Below, piece by piece: positions 1 to 8,087 of a DNA stretch of 64,000 nucleotides. The stretch is from NCBI RefSeq assembly GCF_023715505.1, contig NZ_JAMBOH010000003.1:62001-126000 (forward strand), written 5' to 3'. The first letter of the stretch is position 1. Every line of letters begins with the position of its first letter. Source of the stretch: Neobacillus cucumis (GTDB taxonomy: Bacteria > Bacillota > Bacilli > Bacillales_B > DSM-18226). A program made the position numbers and the translations under genes. Below the pieces are notes generated by a model. That model saw only the letters and a program-made list of their open reading frames with translations, was not told where the DNA came from and did not search any database.

Positions 1-89
1 AAATTTGTCATGATTCACCAAAGAGGCATCCTGTCAACGATTTTTGTCATAACTGAACGATGGGACTACCCTATATCATTAAAGCCTTA

Positions 90-118
90 TTGACATGATA
101 TTTATAATAGATTTTAAT
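90..118 (+). promoter_or_regulatory. SigA-type promoter of fnr
   Basis: TTGACA at 90-95 is followed after 17 bases by TTTAAT at 113-118, a close match to the vegetative consensus, 32 bases before the likely fnr start. A TATAAT at 103-108 is an alternative -10 but has no good -35. I see no clear TGTGA-N6-TCACA Fnr operator in the 140 bases upstream. Confidence 0.55.
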
Positions 119-149
119 CAACTTGTAGAGGTAAAAGGGAGTGACAAAT

Positions 150-845
150 ATGCAAGCCACAAGCATTTCTATATATAGTTTAATGGTACAATTTTTCCAA
201 AAAAACGAGCCAATCCAGAAGGTAAAAGCTGGTTCAGCCCTTTTTCACCAAAAAGATCCGGTAGAATATGTATACTTAATCCTTAAAGGTAGTATTGCGT
301 TAGGAAGGGTTCATTTACGCGGCAAGGAATTTATCGTAAAGGTCTTAAATGGCAAGGAAATAATCGTGGAGTACCAGCTTTTCAAGGACAATCCTCAGTA
401 TCAGTTTTTTGCTAAGGCACTAACGGACTGTGAAGTTCTATTTATTAAAAAAGCATTATTTGAAGAATTTATTTTAACAGACCCTGAAGCTATGAATGCT
501 TTAGTTGCGTGGTTAAGCACCGGATATTTAAAGGCTCAAATGAAATGTCAGGACTTAATTATGAATGGCAAAAAAGGTGGTTTATATTCCATCCTCATCC
601 GGCTTTGTAATTCTTACGGGGTAAAAACCGAAAACGGTGTATTAATTGATTTGCCTTTAACACACCAGGAATTGGCCAACTTAACCTATGGCACAAGAGA
701 GGTCATTCAACGTGCCTTAAAAGAACTCCGTGAAAAGGATATTATTATATATGATAATCAAAAATTCACAATAAAGAACTTAGCTTATTTAAAAACCGAA
801 GTTGATTGCCAAAACTGTCCGTTTGAAATTTGCGGGATTAATTAA
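150..845 (+). CDS. fnr: Crp/Fnr-family oxygen-responsive transcription regulator
   Basis: A 231-residue Crp/Fnr regulator with an N-terminal cyclic-nucleotide-type beta-barrel (about residues 20-110), a dimer helix and a winged helix-turn-helix (about 165-205, containing THQELANL and GTREVIQRAL). The C-terminal tail carries Cys220, Cys223 and Cys228 (C-x2-C-x4-C). This is the arrangement by which B. subtilis Fnr, unlike E. coli FNR, holds its [4Fe-4S] cluster; an Asp near residue 135 may be the fourth ligand. It probably activates anaerobic respiration genes when oxygen is low. ATG at 150 is preferred because GGGA at 137-140 gives a 9-base spacing; the in-frame GTG at 141 abuts the ribosome site. 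The gene stands alone, and the usual neighbours narK or arfM are not in view. Confidence 0.8.
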   Translation: MQATSISIYSLMVQFFQKNEPIQKVKAGSALFHQKDPVEYVYLILKGSIALGRVHLRGKEFIVKVLNGKEIIVEYQLFKDNPQYQFFAKALTDCEVLFIKKALFEEFILTDPEAMNALVAWLSTGYLKAQMKCQDLIMNGKKGGLYSILIRLCNSYGVKTENGVLIDLPLTHQELANLTYGTREVIQRALKELREKDIIIYDNQKFTIKNLAYLKTEVDCQNCPFEICGIN

Positions 846-866
846 AAGCTTAAAGAGCACTTGACG

Positions 867-901
867 AGCCACCTGGGTAACCAAGTGGCTTCCCTCTTTT
901 A
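867..901 (+). terminator. Terminator between fnr and yqgC
   Basis: Imperfect inverted repeat AGCCACcTGG / CCAaGTGGCT followed by a T-rich run, lying between convergent fnr and yqgC. Confidence 0.6.
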
Positions 902-1381
902 TAAAACTATCATAAAAAAATAGCCAACCATAATGAGTTGAATAATGGTTTTTGTAATAACACTGCTTATAAACCCGATTACCGATCCGACTCCCACCTT
1001 TACACTCTCGCTTAGGCTTCGTTTATTAACGATTAACTCTGCTGCAATGGCACCAATAAACGGTCCAATTAAGATTCCGAATATCGGAATCACAAACGGC
1101 CCTGCTATAATACCAATCGTACTACCCCAAACCCCGGCCTTCGAGCCCCCATATTTTTTTATCCCGATCAGGTTTGCTACATAATCCGCTGCAAACAATA
1201 ACACGACAAATAATCCCTGAATAAGCCAAAACAACCAACTAAAAGTTTCAAAAGAAAAAAACACACCATACAAAAGAAATCCCGCCAGCAAAAATAACAC
1301 ACTTGGAATAATAGGGTAAACCAAGCCAACAAAGGCAACAATAAATAAAATACTTATAATAATCCAATAAACTACTTCCAT
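899..1381 (-). CDS. yqgC: DUF456 family membrane protein YqgC
   Basis: A 160-residue, very hydrophobic protein with about five membrane segments and glycine-rich turns (GIKKYGGSKAGVWG, GPFIGAIAAE), as in the DUF456 family. Length equals B. subtilis YqgC as I recall it. The function of the family is not known. An AAAGGATGGG ribosome site precedes the ATG. It is convergent with fnr and divergent from yqgB, which is also its neighbour in B. subtilis, so the assignment rests on family features plus synteny. Confidence 0.75.
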   Translation of the reverse strand: MEVVYWIIISILFIVAFVGLVYPIIPSVLFLLAGFLLYGVFFSFETFSWLFWLIQGLFVVLLFAADYVANLIGIKKYGGSKAGVWGSTIGIIAGPFVIPIFGILIGPFIGAIAAELIVNKRSLSESVKVGVGSVIGFISSVITKTIIQLIMVGYFFMIVL

Positions 1382-1529
1382 CTATTCCCATCCTTTTTTT
1401 CTTCTTTACCCTTTCTACGTCTTATCATCAAAATGGTTTCAAATACCTCTACATTCTTGTATATATTAATAACACAGGATACAATAGAAAGTGTGTCTTT
1501 TTATCATGTTTCTTTTAAGGTGGTTATTT

Positions 1530-2297
1530 ATGAATATTTTCAAACAATTTTATAAAAGTATTTATTCCCCAAGGGATATTGCCCTATTTCGTTTTCAGGG
1601 GATTGGAAAAACGATATTATATGTGTTTTTCTTAACATTTATCTCCATTCTGCCATCCATTATTTATTTTAGTACAGCGCTCATAGAGGGAATTGACGCT
1701 GCAAAAACGATTATAAAAGACGAAGCTCCTTCTTTCTCCATTAAAAATGGAAAGCTTACAGCCAAAACAGATGTGCCGGTTACGATCGATAAAGACAACT
1801 TTACCATTATTATTGATCCTACTGGGGCAATATCTGGAGATGACGTCGCGGATGAAGGAAATGCTTTCGCATTATTGAAGGATGGGTTTGCATTGTCCTC
1901 CGGCGGCAACGTTGAGACCTATCCATATTCCATGATGAATGATATACATATTTCCAATAGTGACCTGCTAAATTTTGTTGACACTATCGGTGGAATGAAA
2001 GGTATTATTATTCCCGTTGTATCACTGTTCATTTATATTTTCTCAAGCGCAGCGAGTTTCATTGAGATATCAGTTCTAGCCTTTATCGGCCTTGCTTTAA
2101 AAGGAAATCGCAAGCTTAATTACCGGCAATTATGGAGAATGGCCGCATATAGTGAAACATTGCCAACCTTATTTTTCACGATTATGACTGCTATTCAAAC
2201 TGTGGTTCCTAACAGTTTCCTCATTAATTGGTTTGTAGTCATCATTGTGTTATACCTTGCAATTAAGGAAGTTCCAAAGCCTAAAAGTTCAAACTAA
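1530..2297 (+). CDS. yqgB: DUF1189 family membrane protein YqgB
   Basis: A 255-residue membrane protein. A first membrane segment (about residues 25-50) is followed by an extracytoplasmic beta-rich stretch of about 100 residues, then three or four membrane segments to the C-terminus. This architecture and the opening FKQFYKSIYSP fit DUF1189 (B. subtilis YqgB); the function is unknown. The start at 1530 is chosen over upstream in-frame Mets because AAGGTGG at about 1517-1523 is correctly spaced and the extra 13 residues are unlike the family. In B. subtilis sodA lies next to yqgB; it is not found here. Confidence 0.75.
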   Translation: MNIFKQFYKSIYSPRDIALFRFQGIGKTILYVFFLTFISILPSIIYFSTALIEGIDAAKTIIKDEAPSFSIKNGKLTAKTDVPVTIDKDNFTIIIDPTGAISGDDVADEGNAFALLKDGFALSSGGNVETYPYSMMNDIHISNSDLLNFVDTIGGMKGIIIPVVSLFIYIFSSAASFIEISVLAFIGLALKGNRKLNYRQLWRMAAYSETLPTLFFTIMTAIQTVVPNSFLINWFVVIIVLYLAIKEVPKPKSSN

Positions 2298-2320
2298 ACG
2301 CCCGTCAATGGGCGTTTTTT
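2297..2320 (+). terminator. Terminator after yqgB
   Basis: Perfect hairpin AACGCCC-gtcaat-GGGCGTT followed by Ts, starting at the yqgB stop codon. Confidence 0.85.
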
Positions 2321-2381
2321 GTTCTAAATAAGTATGGATAAGCATACGAATGTACAAACATTCTTTCTGGAGGCTTGTCCC

Positions 2382-2717
2382 ATGAAAAAAATATTCGGTA
2401 TTCTCTTATCTATTTTAGTCATATATGTTATTTATTACGACCTAACCGTTGGAACTCTTCCAGCCTCCACCCCTCAACTTGTAGACGCAAAAGTTGAACA
2501 AAGAACCCCATCACCTGCCGAAATAGACACGCCTTCATTTGATGCCGAGGTAAAACCAGGCGATACAGTAATTTCCATTGTTGAACATAAAATTAATAAA
2601 TCACTGCCTGTATCCATTGCAGACTTAATCGAGGACTTTCAAACATTAAATGGAGGTAAGTCCCCTGAAAAAATTCAAATAGGTTCCACATATCATTTTC
2701 CAGATTACTCAAAATAA
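2382..2717 (+). CDS. yqfZ: LysM-like membrane-anchored protein YqfZ
   Basis: A 111-residue protein with an N-terminal signal anchor (about residues 3-22), a Ser/Thr/Pro-rich linker, and a C-terminal domain starting VKPGDTVISIVEH and ending IQIGSTYHFP that resembles a diverged LysM fold. LysM domains bind peptidoglycan, so a wall-associated role is likely, but no specific function is known. CTGGAGG at 2367-2373 gives 8-base spacing to the ATG at 2382; the earlier in-frame ATG at 2334 has no ribosome site. Position directly before ispG matches B. subtilis yqfZ. Confidence 0.7.
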   Translation: MKKIFGILLSILVIYVIYYDLTVGTLPASTPQLVDAKVEQRTPSPAEIDTPSFDAEVKPGDTVISIVEHKINKSLPVSIADLIEDFQTLNGGKSPEKIQIGSTYHFPDYSK

Positions 2718-2736
2718 ATAGGATATGTCGTTAATC

Positions 2737-2766
2737 TTGTCAAAAATAGCACATGGCTGATAAAAT
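2737..2766 (+). promoter_or_regulatory. SigA-type promoter of ispG
   Basis: TTGTCA at 2737-2742 and TAAAAT at 2761-2766, 18 bases apart, leave a 5' leader of about 130 bases before ispG. Confidence 0.45.
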
Positions 2767-2901
2767 AAGATGAACCTAGAATCAGGTTATCACATTCAAT
2801 ATTGATTGTTTGTGGGAACATTCAAAGTACGGACCGTTAACACGGCAATAGATCGGATTTATTAAGATTCGAATCCACATTTGAAGGAGAGCGAATTACA
2901 C

Positions 2902-4017
2902 GTGAGTGAAATCATACATCGCACAAAAACCCGGCCAATTAAAGTAGGCAATTTAACTATTGGCGGGAGCAATGAAATTATTATTCAAAGTATGACTACA
3001 ACGAAAACGCACGATATTGAGGCGACCGTTGCAGAGATAAAAAGATTGGAAGAAGCGGGCTGTCAAATAGTCCGTATAGCATGTCCAGATGAACGCGCTG
3101 CAAATGCTATTCCAGAAATAAAAAAAAGAATTAATATTCCACTTGTAGTTGATATTCATTTTGATTATAAATTAGCACTTAAGGCCATTGAGGGCGGTGC
3201 TGATAAGATTCGGATTAATCCAGGGAATATTGGCAAACGGGAAAAAGTTGAAGCAGTAGTAAAAGCAGCCAAAGAACGTGGAATCCCCATTCGAATCGGC
3301 GTAAATGCAGGTTCACTTGAAAAGAAAATCCTTGAAAAATATGGTTACCCAACAGCGGATGGAATGGTAGAAAGTGCGCTTCACCATATTAAAATTCTCG
3401 AGGACTTAGATTTCCATGATATTATTGTTTCGATGAAGGCATCTGATGTTAATCTAGCCATCGAGGCGTATGAAAAAGCTGCCCGTGCTTTCGATTATCC
3501 ACTGCACTTAGGGATAACTGAATCTGGGACACTTTTCTCTGGAACAGTGAAAAGTGCGGCTGGTTTAGGTGCAATTATCAGTAAAGGAATCGGAAATACA
3601 CTACGTATTTCTTTAAGCGCCGATCCTGTAGAGGAAGTAAAAGTTGCCCGTGAGCTTTTAAAAGTATTTGGTCTTTCTTCCAATGCAGCAACACTAATTT
3701 CATGCCCAACGTGCGGAAGAATTGAAATTGACCTTATCAGTATCGCAAATGAAGTAGAGGAATATATTTCAACAATAAAAGCGCCCATTAAGGTTTCAGT
3801 ACTAGGCTGTGCTGTAAATGGTCCTGGTGAAGCCCGTGAAGCAGATATAGGGATCGCCGGTGCCCGTGGAGAGGGTTTATTGTTTAGAAAAGGTGAAATT
3901 GTCCGTAAGGTTCCTGAGGCACAAATGGTCGAAGAGTTGAAAAAGGAAATTGACCAAGTCGCTGAAGAGTATTTCCGTAAAAAGGCAGAAGAAGAAGAAA
4001 TGTCAAAAACAAAATAA
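2902..4017 (+). CDS. ispG: 4-hydroxy-3-methylbut-2-enyl diphosphate synthase IspG
   Basis: Iron-sulfur enzyme that converts 2-C-methyl-erythritol 2,4-cyclodiphosphate into HMBPP, the penultimate step of the MEP isoprenoid pathway; ispH at 11.4 kb encodes the last step. The 371-residue sequence has the TIM-barrel part ([28 protein letters not shown] is typical, cut here in two for reading: [10 protein letters not shown] and [11 protein letters not shown]) and the C-terminal cluster domain with Cys268, Cys271 and Cys303 ([16 protein letters not shown]). GTG at 2902 is chosen because AAGGAGAG at 2884-2891 sits 10 bases upstream and [12 protein letters not shown] is the family N-terminus. The gene is monocistronic, with a terminator after a 200-base repeat element. 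Confidence 0.96.
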   Translation: MSEIIHRTKTRPIKVGNLTIGGSNEIIIQSMTTTKTHDIEATVAEIKRLEEAGCQIVRIACPDERAANAIPEIKKRINIPLVVDIHFDYKLALKAIEGGADKIRINPGNIGKREKVEAVVKAAKERGIPIRIGVNAGSLEKKILEKYGYPTADGMVESALHHIKILEDLDFHDIIVSMKASDVNLAIEAYEKAARAFDYPLHLGITESGTLFSGTVKSAAGLGAIISKGIGNTLRISLSADPVEEVKVARELLKVFGLSSNAATLISCPTCGRIEIDLISIANEVEEYISTIKAPIKVSVLGCAVNGPGEAREADIGIAGARGEGLLFRKGEIVRKVPEAQMVEELKKEIDQVAEEYFRKKAEEEEMSKTK

Positions 4018-4232
4018 GAAAAGCGCCAGCGCCTTGGGTCACCCCCGATATAGGGCACTTGCCGACTGGCCAGCGAAAGCAGGGGCAAATACTGGTCGCC
4101 CTTAATGCGTACGGAAAGCGATAGCTTTCTGCAGCCAAGCATAAGACGAGACGGCCGAAAGGTTGCTTTTTAACCTTTTGGACGGATTGGCTTGTGGCCT
4201 CGAGGGGCTAGGCGCTGAAGCTAGCCAATTAT
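4018..4232. repeat. Intergenic repeat element, copy A (long form)
   Basis: GC-rich, partly palindromic block between ispG and its terminator. It begins AAAGCGCCAGCGCCTTG and ends CGAGGGGCTAGGCGCTGAAG, with internal hairpin-forming sequence around 4150-4200. The same end motifs recur at 12366, 14358 and 42087. No plausible reading frame with family likeness is seen; overlapping open frames on the minus strand are an effect of its composition. Confidence 0.6.
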
Positions 4233-4247
4233 CTCATAAAACAGTAA

Positions 4248-4281
4248 AGAAACCCGGTAGTTTAAACCGGGTTTCTTTTTT
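4248..4281 (+). terminator. Terminator of ispG
   Basis: AGAAACCCGGT / ACCGGGTTTCT hairpin (11-base stem) followed by Ts. It also separates ispG from convergent yqfX. Confidence 0.85.
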
Positions 4282-4299
4282 GCTCCTAAAGCAGATCTG

Positions 4300-4803
4300 T
4301 TAAAAGAACGGAAGAATAAAGATACCGACTACAATTGATATCGCTCCAATACCAATTGCCCACGCCCCAAGACCCTCGGCACCTCTTTTCCTTGCTACGA
4401 ATCCTAACACAATACCTGCAGCACCAAATAGTATAGGCATTACAAACAGTGACAAAATCGATAACGCTAAGGCAAGGACACCCATCCCAGTACCGGCAGT
4501 GGCACCAGCGCCAGCTTTCTGTTGTTGCTGCTGTGTTTTATTTTGATTTTTCCGCAGTGTAACAGGAACTGGGGCAGCAATTTCAGCTGCAGATTCTTCC
4601 CTGTATTGAGAAGAACGAATAGGTACTGATGCACCAATCTCAGGAGTATTCTCTGATTTTTTCAGGGAATAAGAAGTCCTAATTGGTGCAGCAACTTCTG
4701 AAGCCGTTTCTTCCCTATATGAAGAAGGAGAATTGGGAATATCTTCTCCAATTATTGGTCCTCTAAGAGCTTCTTGCACTTTCGTGTCTCTTTCATCTGC
4801 CAT
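4300..4803 (-). CDS. yqfX: YqfX-like membrane protein with internal repeats
   Basis: A 167-residue protein with a polar N-terminal half and two membrane segments at about 108-135 and 145-167. The polar half contains two clear copies of a motif ending in a YREE-x-A-x-E-[VI]-AAP pattern (near residues 29 and 67), with a partial third copy between them, then a Gln-rich stretch and a Gly/Ala linker. The membrane part (GILALALSIL-like, GAAGIVLGFVARKRG) resembles small DUF4190-type proteins. Position between ispG and yqfW equals B. subtilis yqfX. The function is unknown. Confidence 0.6.
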   Translation of the reverse strand: MADERDTKVQEALRGPIIGEDIPNSPSSYREETASEVAAPIRTSYSLKKSENTPEIGASVPIRSSQYREESAAEIAAPVPVTLRKNQNKTQQQQQKAGAGATAGTGMGVLALALSILSLFVMPILFGAAGIVLGFVARKRGAEGLGAWAIGIGAISIVVGIFILPFF

Positions 4804-4994
4804 CCTAATCCCTCACTTTCAGTTATAGGAGCATTTATTAGTGTAAACTACTTGACGGTTTTTAGTATGTCAATGTTTGTCTCCAATAGTTATTTATTTG
4901 AAATACCGGAAATGGTACTTTTCAAAATAATCCTTTATTGTTGGCCTGTCTTTGGTAAAATAGAGAGAGAACTTTAGACGAGGGTGAAGATGTA

Positions 4995-5588
4995 ATGAAA
5001 AGATTTGGTATTGATATAGATGGCACCGTAACCTCCCCCACCTCCCTGCTTCCTTTTATCAATAAAGCCTTTAACCTAAATATTTTGTATGAGGATGTAA
5101 ATCAGTACGAATTGACCCCATTTGTTAATGTGCCCGAAAAGGAATTTGCTAAGTGGTTTACGGAAAATGAACCGATCATTTACGAAGGGTCACCGCCTGC
5201 AGTTGGTGCAATTGATGTGTTAAATAAATGGAAACATAAACATGAATTATACTTCATTAGTGCACGTGGACCTCATTTACTGGATGTGACGGAGGAATGG
5301 TTTTTCCAGCAGGGGCTAACATTTCACCATATTGAGTTAATTGGATCACACGATAAAGTGGAAACTGCAAAGAAGCAAAAAGTCGACATTTTCTTTGAGG
5401 ATAAACATGATAATGCCGTGATGATTCATGAAGAGTGCCAGATTCCAGTCATTCTTTTTGACACCCCCTATAATCAGGATCCCCTGCCAGAAGGCGTCAT
5501 ACGTGTGAAGAATTGGCGTGAGGCATCTGAGTGGGTCGAAACTTGGCTAAAAAAACAGGAATCATTACGTAAAAAACAGCTTGTGTAA
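4995..5588 (+). CDS. yqfW: Putative 5'-nucleotidase YqfW (HAD superfamily)
   Basis: A 197-residue HAD-type phosphatase of the 5'(3')-deoxyribonucleotidase-like group. The catalytic DIDGT motif is at residues 7-11, the second motif is FISARGP (about 93-99), and the acidic motif IFFEDKHDNA is at about 131-140. It probably dephosphorylates nucleotides or a related small phosphoester; the substrate is not known. GAGGGTGA precedes the ATG. The gene ends inside the stem of a bidirectional terminator shared with convergent zur. Confidence 0.8.
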   Translation: MKRFGIDIDGTVTSPTSLLPFINKAFNLNILYEDVNQYELTPFVNVPEKEFAKWFTENEPIIYEGSPPAVGAIDVLNKWKHKHELYFISARGPHLLDVTEEWFFQQGLTFHHIELIGSHDKVETAKKQKVDIFFEDKHDNAVMIHEECQIPVILFDTPYNQDPLPEGVIRVKNWREASEWVETWLKKQESLRKKQLV

Positions 5589-5606
5589 TCCACAAGCTGT
5601 TTTTTA
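5571..5606. terminator. Bidirectional terminator yqfW / zur
   Basis: A-run, AACAGCTTGTG-taatc-CACAAGCTGTT, T-run. It overlaps the last codons of yqfW and ends at the zur stop, so it can serve both strands. Confidence 0.85.
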
Positions 5607-6014
5607 ACTGCAATCAGGACACCGTCCATATATTTCAAATTTATGCCCTGAAATATCATATCCCTTAAGATTTTCACTTAAACCATTCATGGGACAAGTA
5701 TCGATTTCTTTTGTTTTTCCACAATCTAAACAGATAAAATGATGATGGTGGTGGTTTCTGGAACAGGTAAAGCGAAAATGTTTTTCCCCTGATAACTCTG
5801 TCATTTCTAATATGCCCATTTCGACAAATAGAGAAAGATTACGATAAATGGTATCGAAACTCAATCCTGGATAATCATCTTTTAATAAATCGAGTACATC
5901 TTTAGCAGTTAAATATTTATCATGATCTGCGAATAATTGCAGCATATCTTCTCTTTTTCCTGTTTGCTTAAATCCATTATCCTTTAGGTGCTGTATGGCT
6001 TCATTTACATTCAC
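5604..6014 (-). CDS. zur: Zinc uptake repressor Zur (Fur family)
   Basis: A 136-residue Fur-family regulator. The winged helix (about residues 1-80) is followed by a metal-sensing dimerization domain with [10 protein letters not shown] (regulatory histidines) and two structural Cys pairs, CLDCG and CPDC near the C-terminus. Orthologue of B. subtilis YqfV/Zur. Zur with zinc represses high-affinity zinc uptake. GTG start with GGAGGAG upstream; the start overlaps the znuB stop (GTGA), so it is translated with the transporter genes and probably represses its own operon through the Zur box at 7657-7671. Confidence 0.93.
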   Translation of the reverse strand: MNVNEAIQHLKDNGFKQTGKREDMLQLFADHDKYLTAKDVLDLLKDDYPGLSFDTIYRNLSLFVEMGILEMTELSGEKHFRFTCSRNHHHHHFICLDCGKTKEIDTCPMNGLSENLKGYDISGHKFEIYGRCPDCS

Positions 6015-6862
6015 TTAGCTCCTCCTCCTAATCCATTGGTCATTTTTTTATAAAAGATTGCCATTATTAAAATAAGAACGGCAAGCATAACAATCGTACC
6101 CCCGGGAGCAAGATCAAGATAATAGGCAGTAAAAAGCCCGCCTAATACAGAGAGTTCACCAAAGATAACAGAAAAAAGAATTGTTTGTTTGAACCCTTTT
6201 GCTATTCGAATACTTGCCGCGACTGGAAGTGTCATTAGCGAGGAAACCAACAAAATCCCAACAATTCTCATAGATGCGGCAATCACAAGTGCGACCATGA
6301 CAATAAAGATAAAATGAATACTTTTCGCAGGTATGCCTGAGGCTTTGGCATGTTCTTCATCAAAAGAAAGTAAAAATAGTTCTTTATACAAAAAAATAAT
6401 GATTAAGATAACAATCACACTTATCGCCAATATAACCCATAAATCAGTTCGGCTGACAGCTGAGACACTGCCAAATAAATAACTATATAAGTCCGTATTA
6501 AATCCATTGGCAAGTGAAATAAAAATAACCCCAAGCCCAATTCCGCCAGACATGATGATGGGAATTGCTAACTCCTGATATTGTTTATAAACCCCTCTAA
6601 GCTTTTCAATAAACAATGATCCGCCAACAGAAAAAACCATCCCCATATAAAGCGGGTTTAATCCTGCCATCATGGTAAGTTTATTCTCAATTAAAAGACT
6701 AGCAGCTATACCAGCCAAGGTAACATGGCTTAATGCATCAGCGATTAATGATAGCCTTCTGACAACGATAAACACTCCTAACAAAGGGGCTAGAATTCCA
6801 ATCAAAAGCCCAGTTAAAAATGCATTTTGTAAAAACTCATAATGAAAAATACCTTCAATCAA
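6011..6862 (-). CDS. znuB: Zinc ABC transporter permease ZnuB
   Basis: A 283-residue integral membrane permease of the ABC-3 metal transporter family, with eight or nine hydrophobic segments and the family motif [14 protein letters not shown] near residue 38. It imports zinc across the cytoplasmic membrane together with ZnuC. TTG start with GGAGG nine bases upstream, overlapping the znuC stop (TTGA). The zinc-binding lipoprotein ZnuA is not in this window and must be encoded elsewhere, as is not unusual in Bacilli. Confidence 0.9.
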   Translation of the reverse strand: MIEGIFHYEFLQNAFLTGLLIGILAPLLGVFIVVRRLSLIADALSHVTLAGIAASLLIENKLTMMAGLNPLYMGMVFSVGGSLFIEKLRGVYKQYQELAIPIIMSGGIGLGVIFISLANGFNTDLYSYLFGSVSAVSRTDLWVILAISVIVILIIIFLYKELFLLSFDEEHAKASGIPAKSIHFIFIVMVALVIAASMRIVGILLVSSLMTLPVAASIRIAKGFKQTILFSVIFGELSVLGGLFTAYYLDLAPGGTIVMLAVLILIMAIFYKKMTNGLGGGAK

Positions 6863-7632
6863 TTTTTAACGCCTCCATGTTCATGGTTATGGGCCAGCAT
6901 GTGAACATCATGACCATAAACTTTAGACAATCCCTTGCTGCTAACTTGTTCAAATTCTTCTGTATTACCATGAAAATGCAAATGTTTATTTAAACAAGCA
7001 ACATGTGTGACCTTATCCGAAATGGTGCCGATATCATGTGTAACCAATAACAGTGTAATCCCCCTGCTGCTATTTAAATCGCCCAGCATACCGTAGAACG
7101 AATGAACATTTTCTGCATCCACCCCAACAGTCGGTTCATCCAAAATCAAAAGATTCGGTTCACTTACAAGTGCGCGGGCAATAAATACTCTTTGCTGCTG
7201 GCCCCCGGATAGTTCGCCAACATTTCGCTGACTAAACTCTGCCATCCCTACTGCCTTGAGTGCTTCGATTACCTTCTCCTTATGCTCTTTTTTGAAAAAG
7301 GTAAACAGCCCTAACTTTTTGGTTAATCCGCTTGAAACAACTTCAAAAACAGTAGCTGGAAATCCTGTATTAAAGGAATTTGCTTTTTGAGAAACATAAC
7401 CAATTTTTTGCCAGTCTCTAAATTTACTTATTTCCTGGCCAAATAAAAATATGTCCCCTCTTTGCAGCTTTAATAAACCTAATACTAATTTTAACAAGGT
7501 AGATTTACCTGAACCATTTGGTCCAACAATGGCCAAAAAGGATCCATCAGGGATTGTAATATTAATATCTTCAAGTACACTCTCTTTTTCATAACGGTAA
7601 GAAAGATGTTTTATTTCAATTATTGCTTGCAT
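6859..7632 (-). CDS. znuC: Zinc ABC transporter ATP-binding protein ZnuC
   Basis: A 257-residue ABC ATPase with Walker A GPNGSGKST (residues 37-45), signature LSGGQQQR (about 140) and Walker B LLILDEPT followed by the H-loop VTHD. A C-terminal His-rich tail (HMLAHNHEHGG) is typical of zinc transport ATPases. ATG at 7632 is preferred to the in-frame GTG at 7647 because homologues begin near IIEIKHLSY and a GTGGGA ribosome site precedes it. First gene of znuC-znuB-zur, each overlapping the next by four bases. Confidence 0.92.
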   Translation of the reverse strand: MQAIIEIKHLSYRYEKESVLEDINITIPDGSFLAIVGPNGSGKSTLLKLVLGLLKLQRGDIFLFGQEISKFRDWQKIGYVSQKANSFNTGFPATVFEVVSSGLTKKLGLFTFFKKEHKEKVIEALKAVGMAEFSQRNVGELSGGQQQRVFIARALVSEPNLLILDEPTVGVDAENVHSFYGMLGDLNSSRGITLLLVTHDIGTISDKVTHVACLNKHLHFHGNTEEFEQVSSKGLSKVYGHDVHMLAHNHEHGGVKN

Positions 7633-7656
7633 GGTTCCCACTCTCACTTTTAATTA

Positions 7657-7671
7657 TAAGAATCATTCCGA
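7657..7671 (-). promoter_or_regulatory. Zur box of the znuC-znuB-zur operon
   Basis: On the minus strand TCGGAATGATTCTTA, with a perfect GAAT-G-ATTC core, matches the Bacillus Zur consensus TCGTAATNATTACGA at most positions. It lies just downstream of the predicted -10, where a repressor would block initiation. Confidence 0.7.
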
Positions 7672-7684
7672 TTTAACTTCAAGT

Positions 7685-7713
7685 AGTATACAATAGGACT
7701 TTCCAATTGTAAA
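7685..7713 (-). promoter_or_regulatory. SigA-type promoter of znuC-znuB-zur
   Basis: On the minus strand TTTACA (7713-7708), 17 bases, TATACT (7690-7685). Each hexamer has one mismatch to consensus; the Zur box follows. Confidence 0.65.
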
Positions 7714-7800
7714 GGCTAAGTAACTTGACACGGATCCCTGTCAAATCCATTGTCACACTCTATCCCCTTCTTCATACATTAGCATGGAGGAGTGATGAGG

Positions 7801-8058
7801 GTGAAAATATTTGAAAGCATCATTAATCATAAAATTAACACAATCACTGCAGAAGAACTTGTAAAGTATGCAAATCAATTTAATATAAAAGTTAATCGCG
7901 GGCAAGCCATCAAGATCGCTGAATACTTAAGAGGTAAAAATATTAATATTTTTGATAATACACAGCGTGCGCAATTGGTAAAGCAAATTGCTAAGGCTGC
8001 TGGACCTGAAACGGCACGAGAAGTGAATAATTTGTTAATTCAATTCACAAAGCAATAA
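7801..8058 (+). CDS. yqfT: DUF2624 family protein YqfT
   Basis: A small basic, helical protein of 85 residues beginning VKIFESIINHKIN and containing GKNINIFDNTQRAQLV, typical of DUF2624 (B. subtilis YqfT). The function is not known. GGAGG at 7786-7790 gives 10 bases to GTG at 7801; an ATG at 7795 and a GTG at 7792 are in frame but closer to the ribosome site than usual, so the start is uncertain by up to three codons. It is convergent with nfo across a shared terminator. Confidence 0.75.
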   Translation: MKIFESIINHKINTITAEELVKYANQFNIKVNRGQAIKIAEYLRGKNINIFDNTQRAQLVKQIAKAAGPETAREVNNLLIQFTKQ

Positions 8059-8086
8059 AAAGCTGTGCGGAAGCACAGCTTTTTTT
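8057..8086. terminator. Bidirectional terminator yqfT / nfo
   Basis: AAAAGCTGTGC-ggaa-GCACAGCTTTT flanked by A and T runs. Confidence 0.85.
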
Positions 8087-8087
8087 C

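Noticed and set aside
1384..2381. Remnant of sodA, expected near yqgB in B. subtilis
   Set aside because: The available gaps are too short and no superoxide dismutase motif was found; the gene is simply not at this place.
3495..4142. Long open frame on the minus strand over the end of ispG and the repeat block
   Set aside because: It is antisense to the strongly conserved ispG, has no ribosome site, and its N-terminal part lies in a repeat element.
5740..5760. Run of histidines in Zur suggesting an artificial tag
   Set aside because: A His-rich stretch before FICLDCG is normal in Fur/Zur metal-binding domains.
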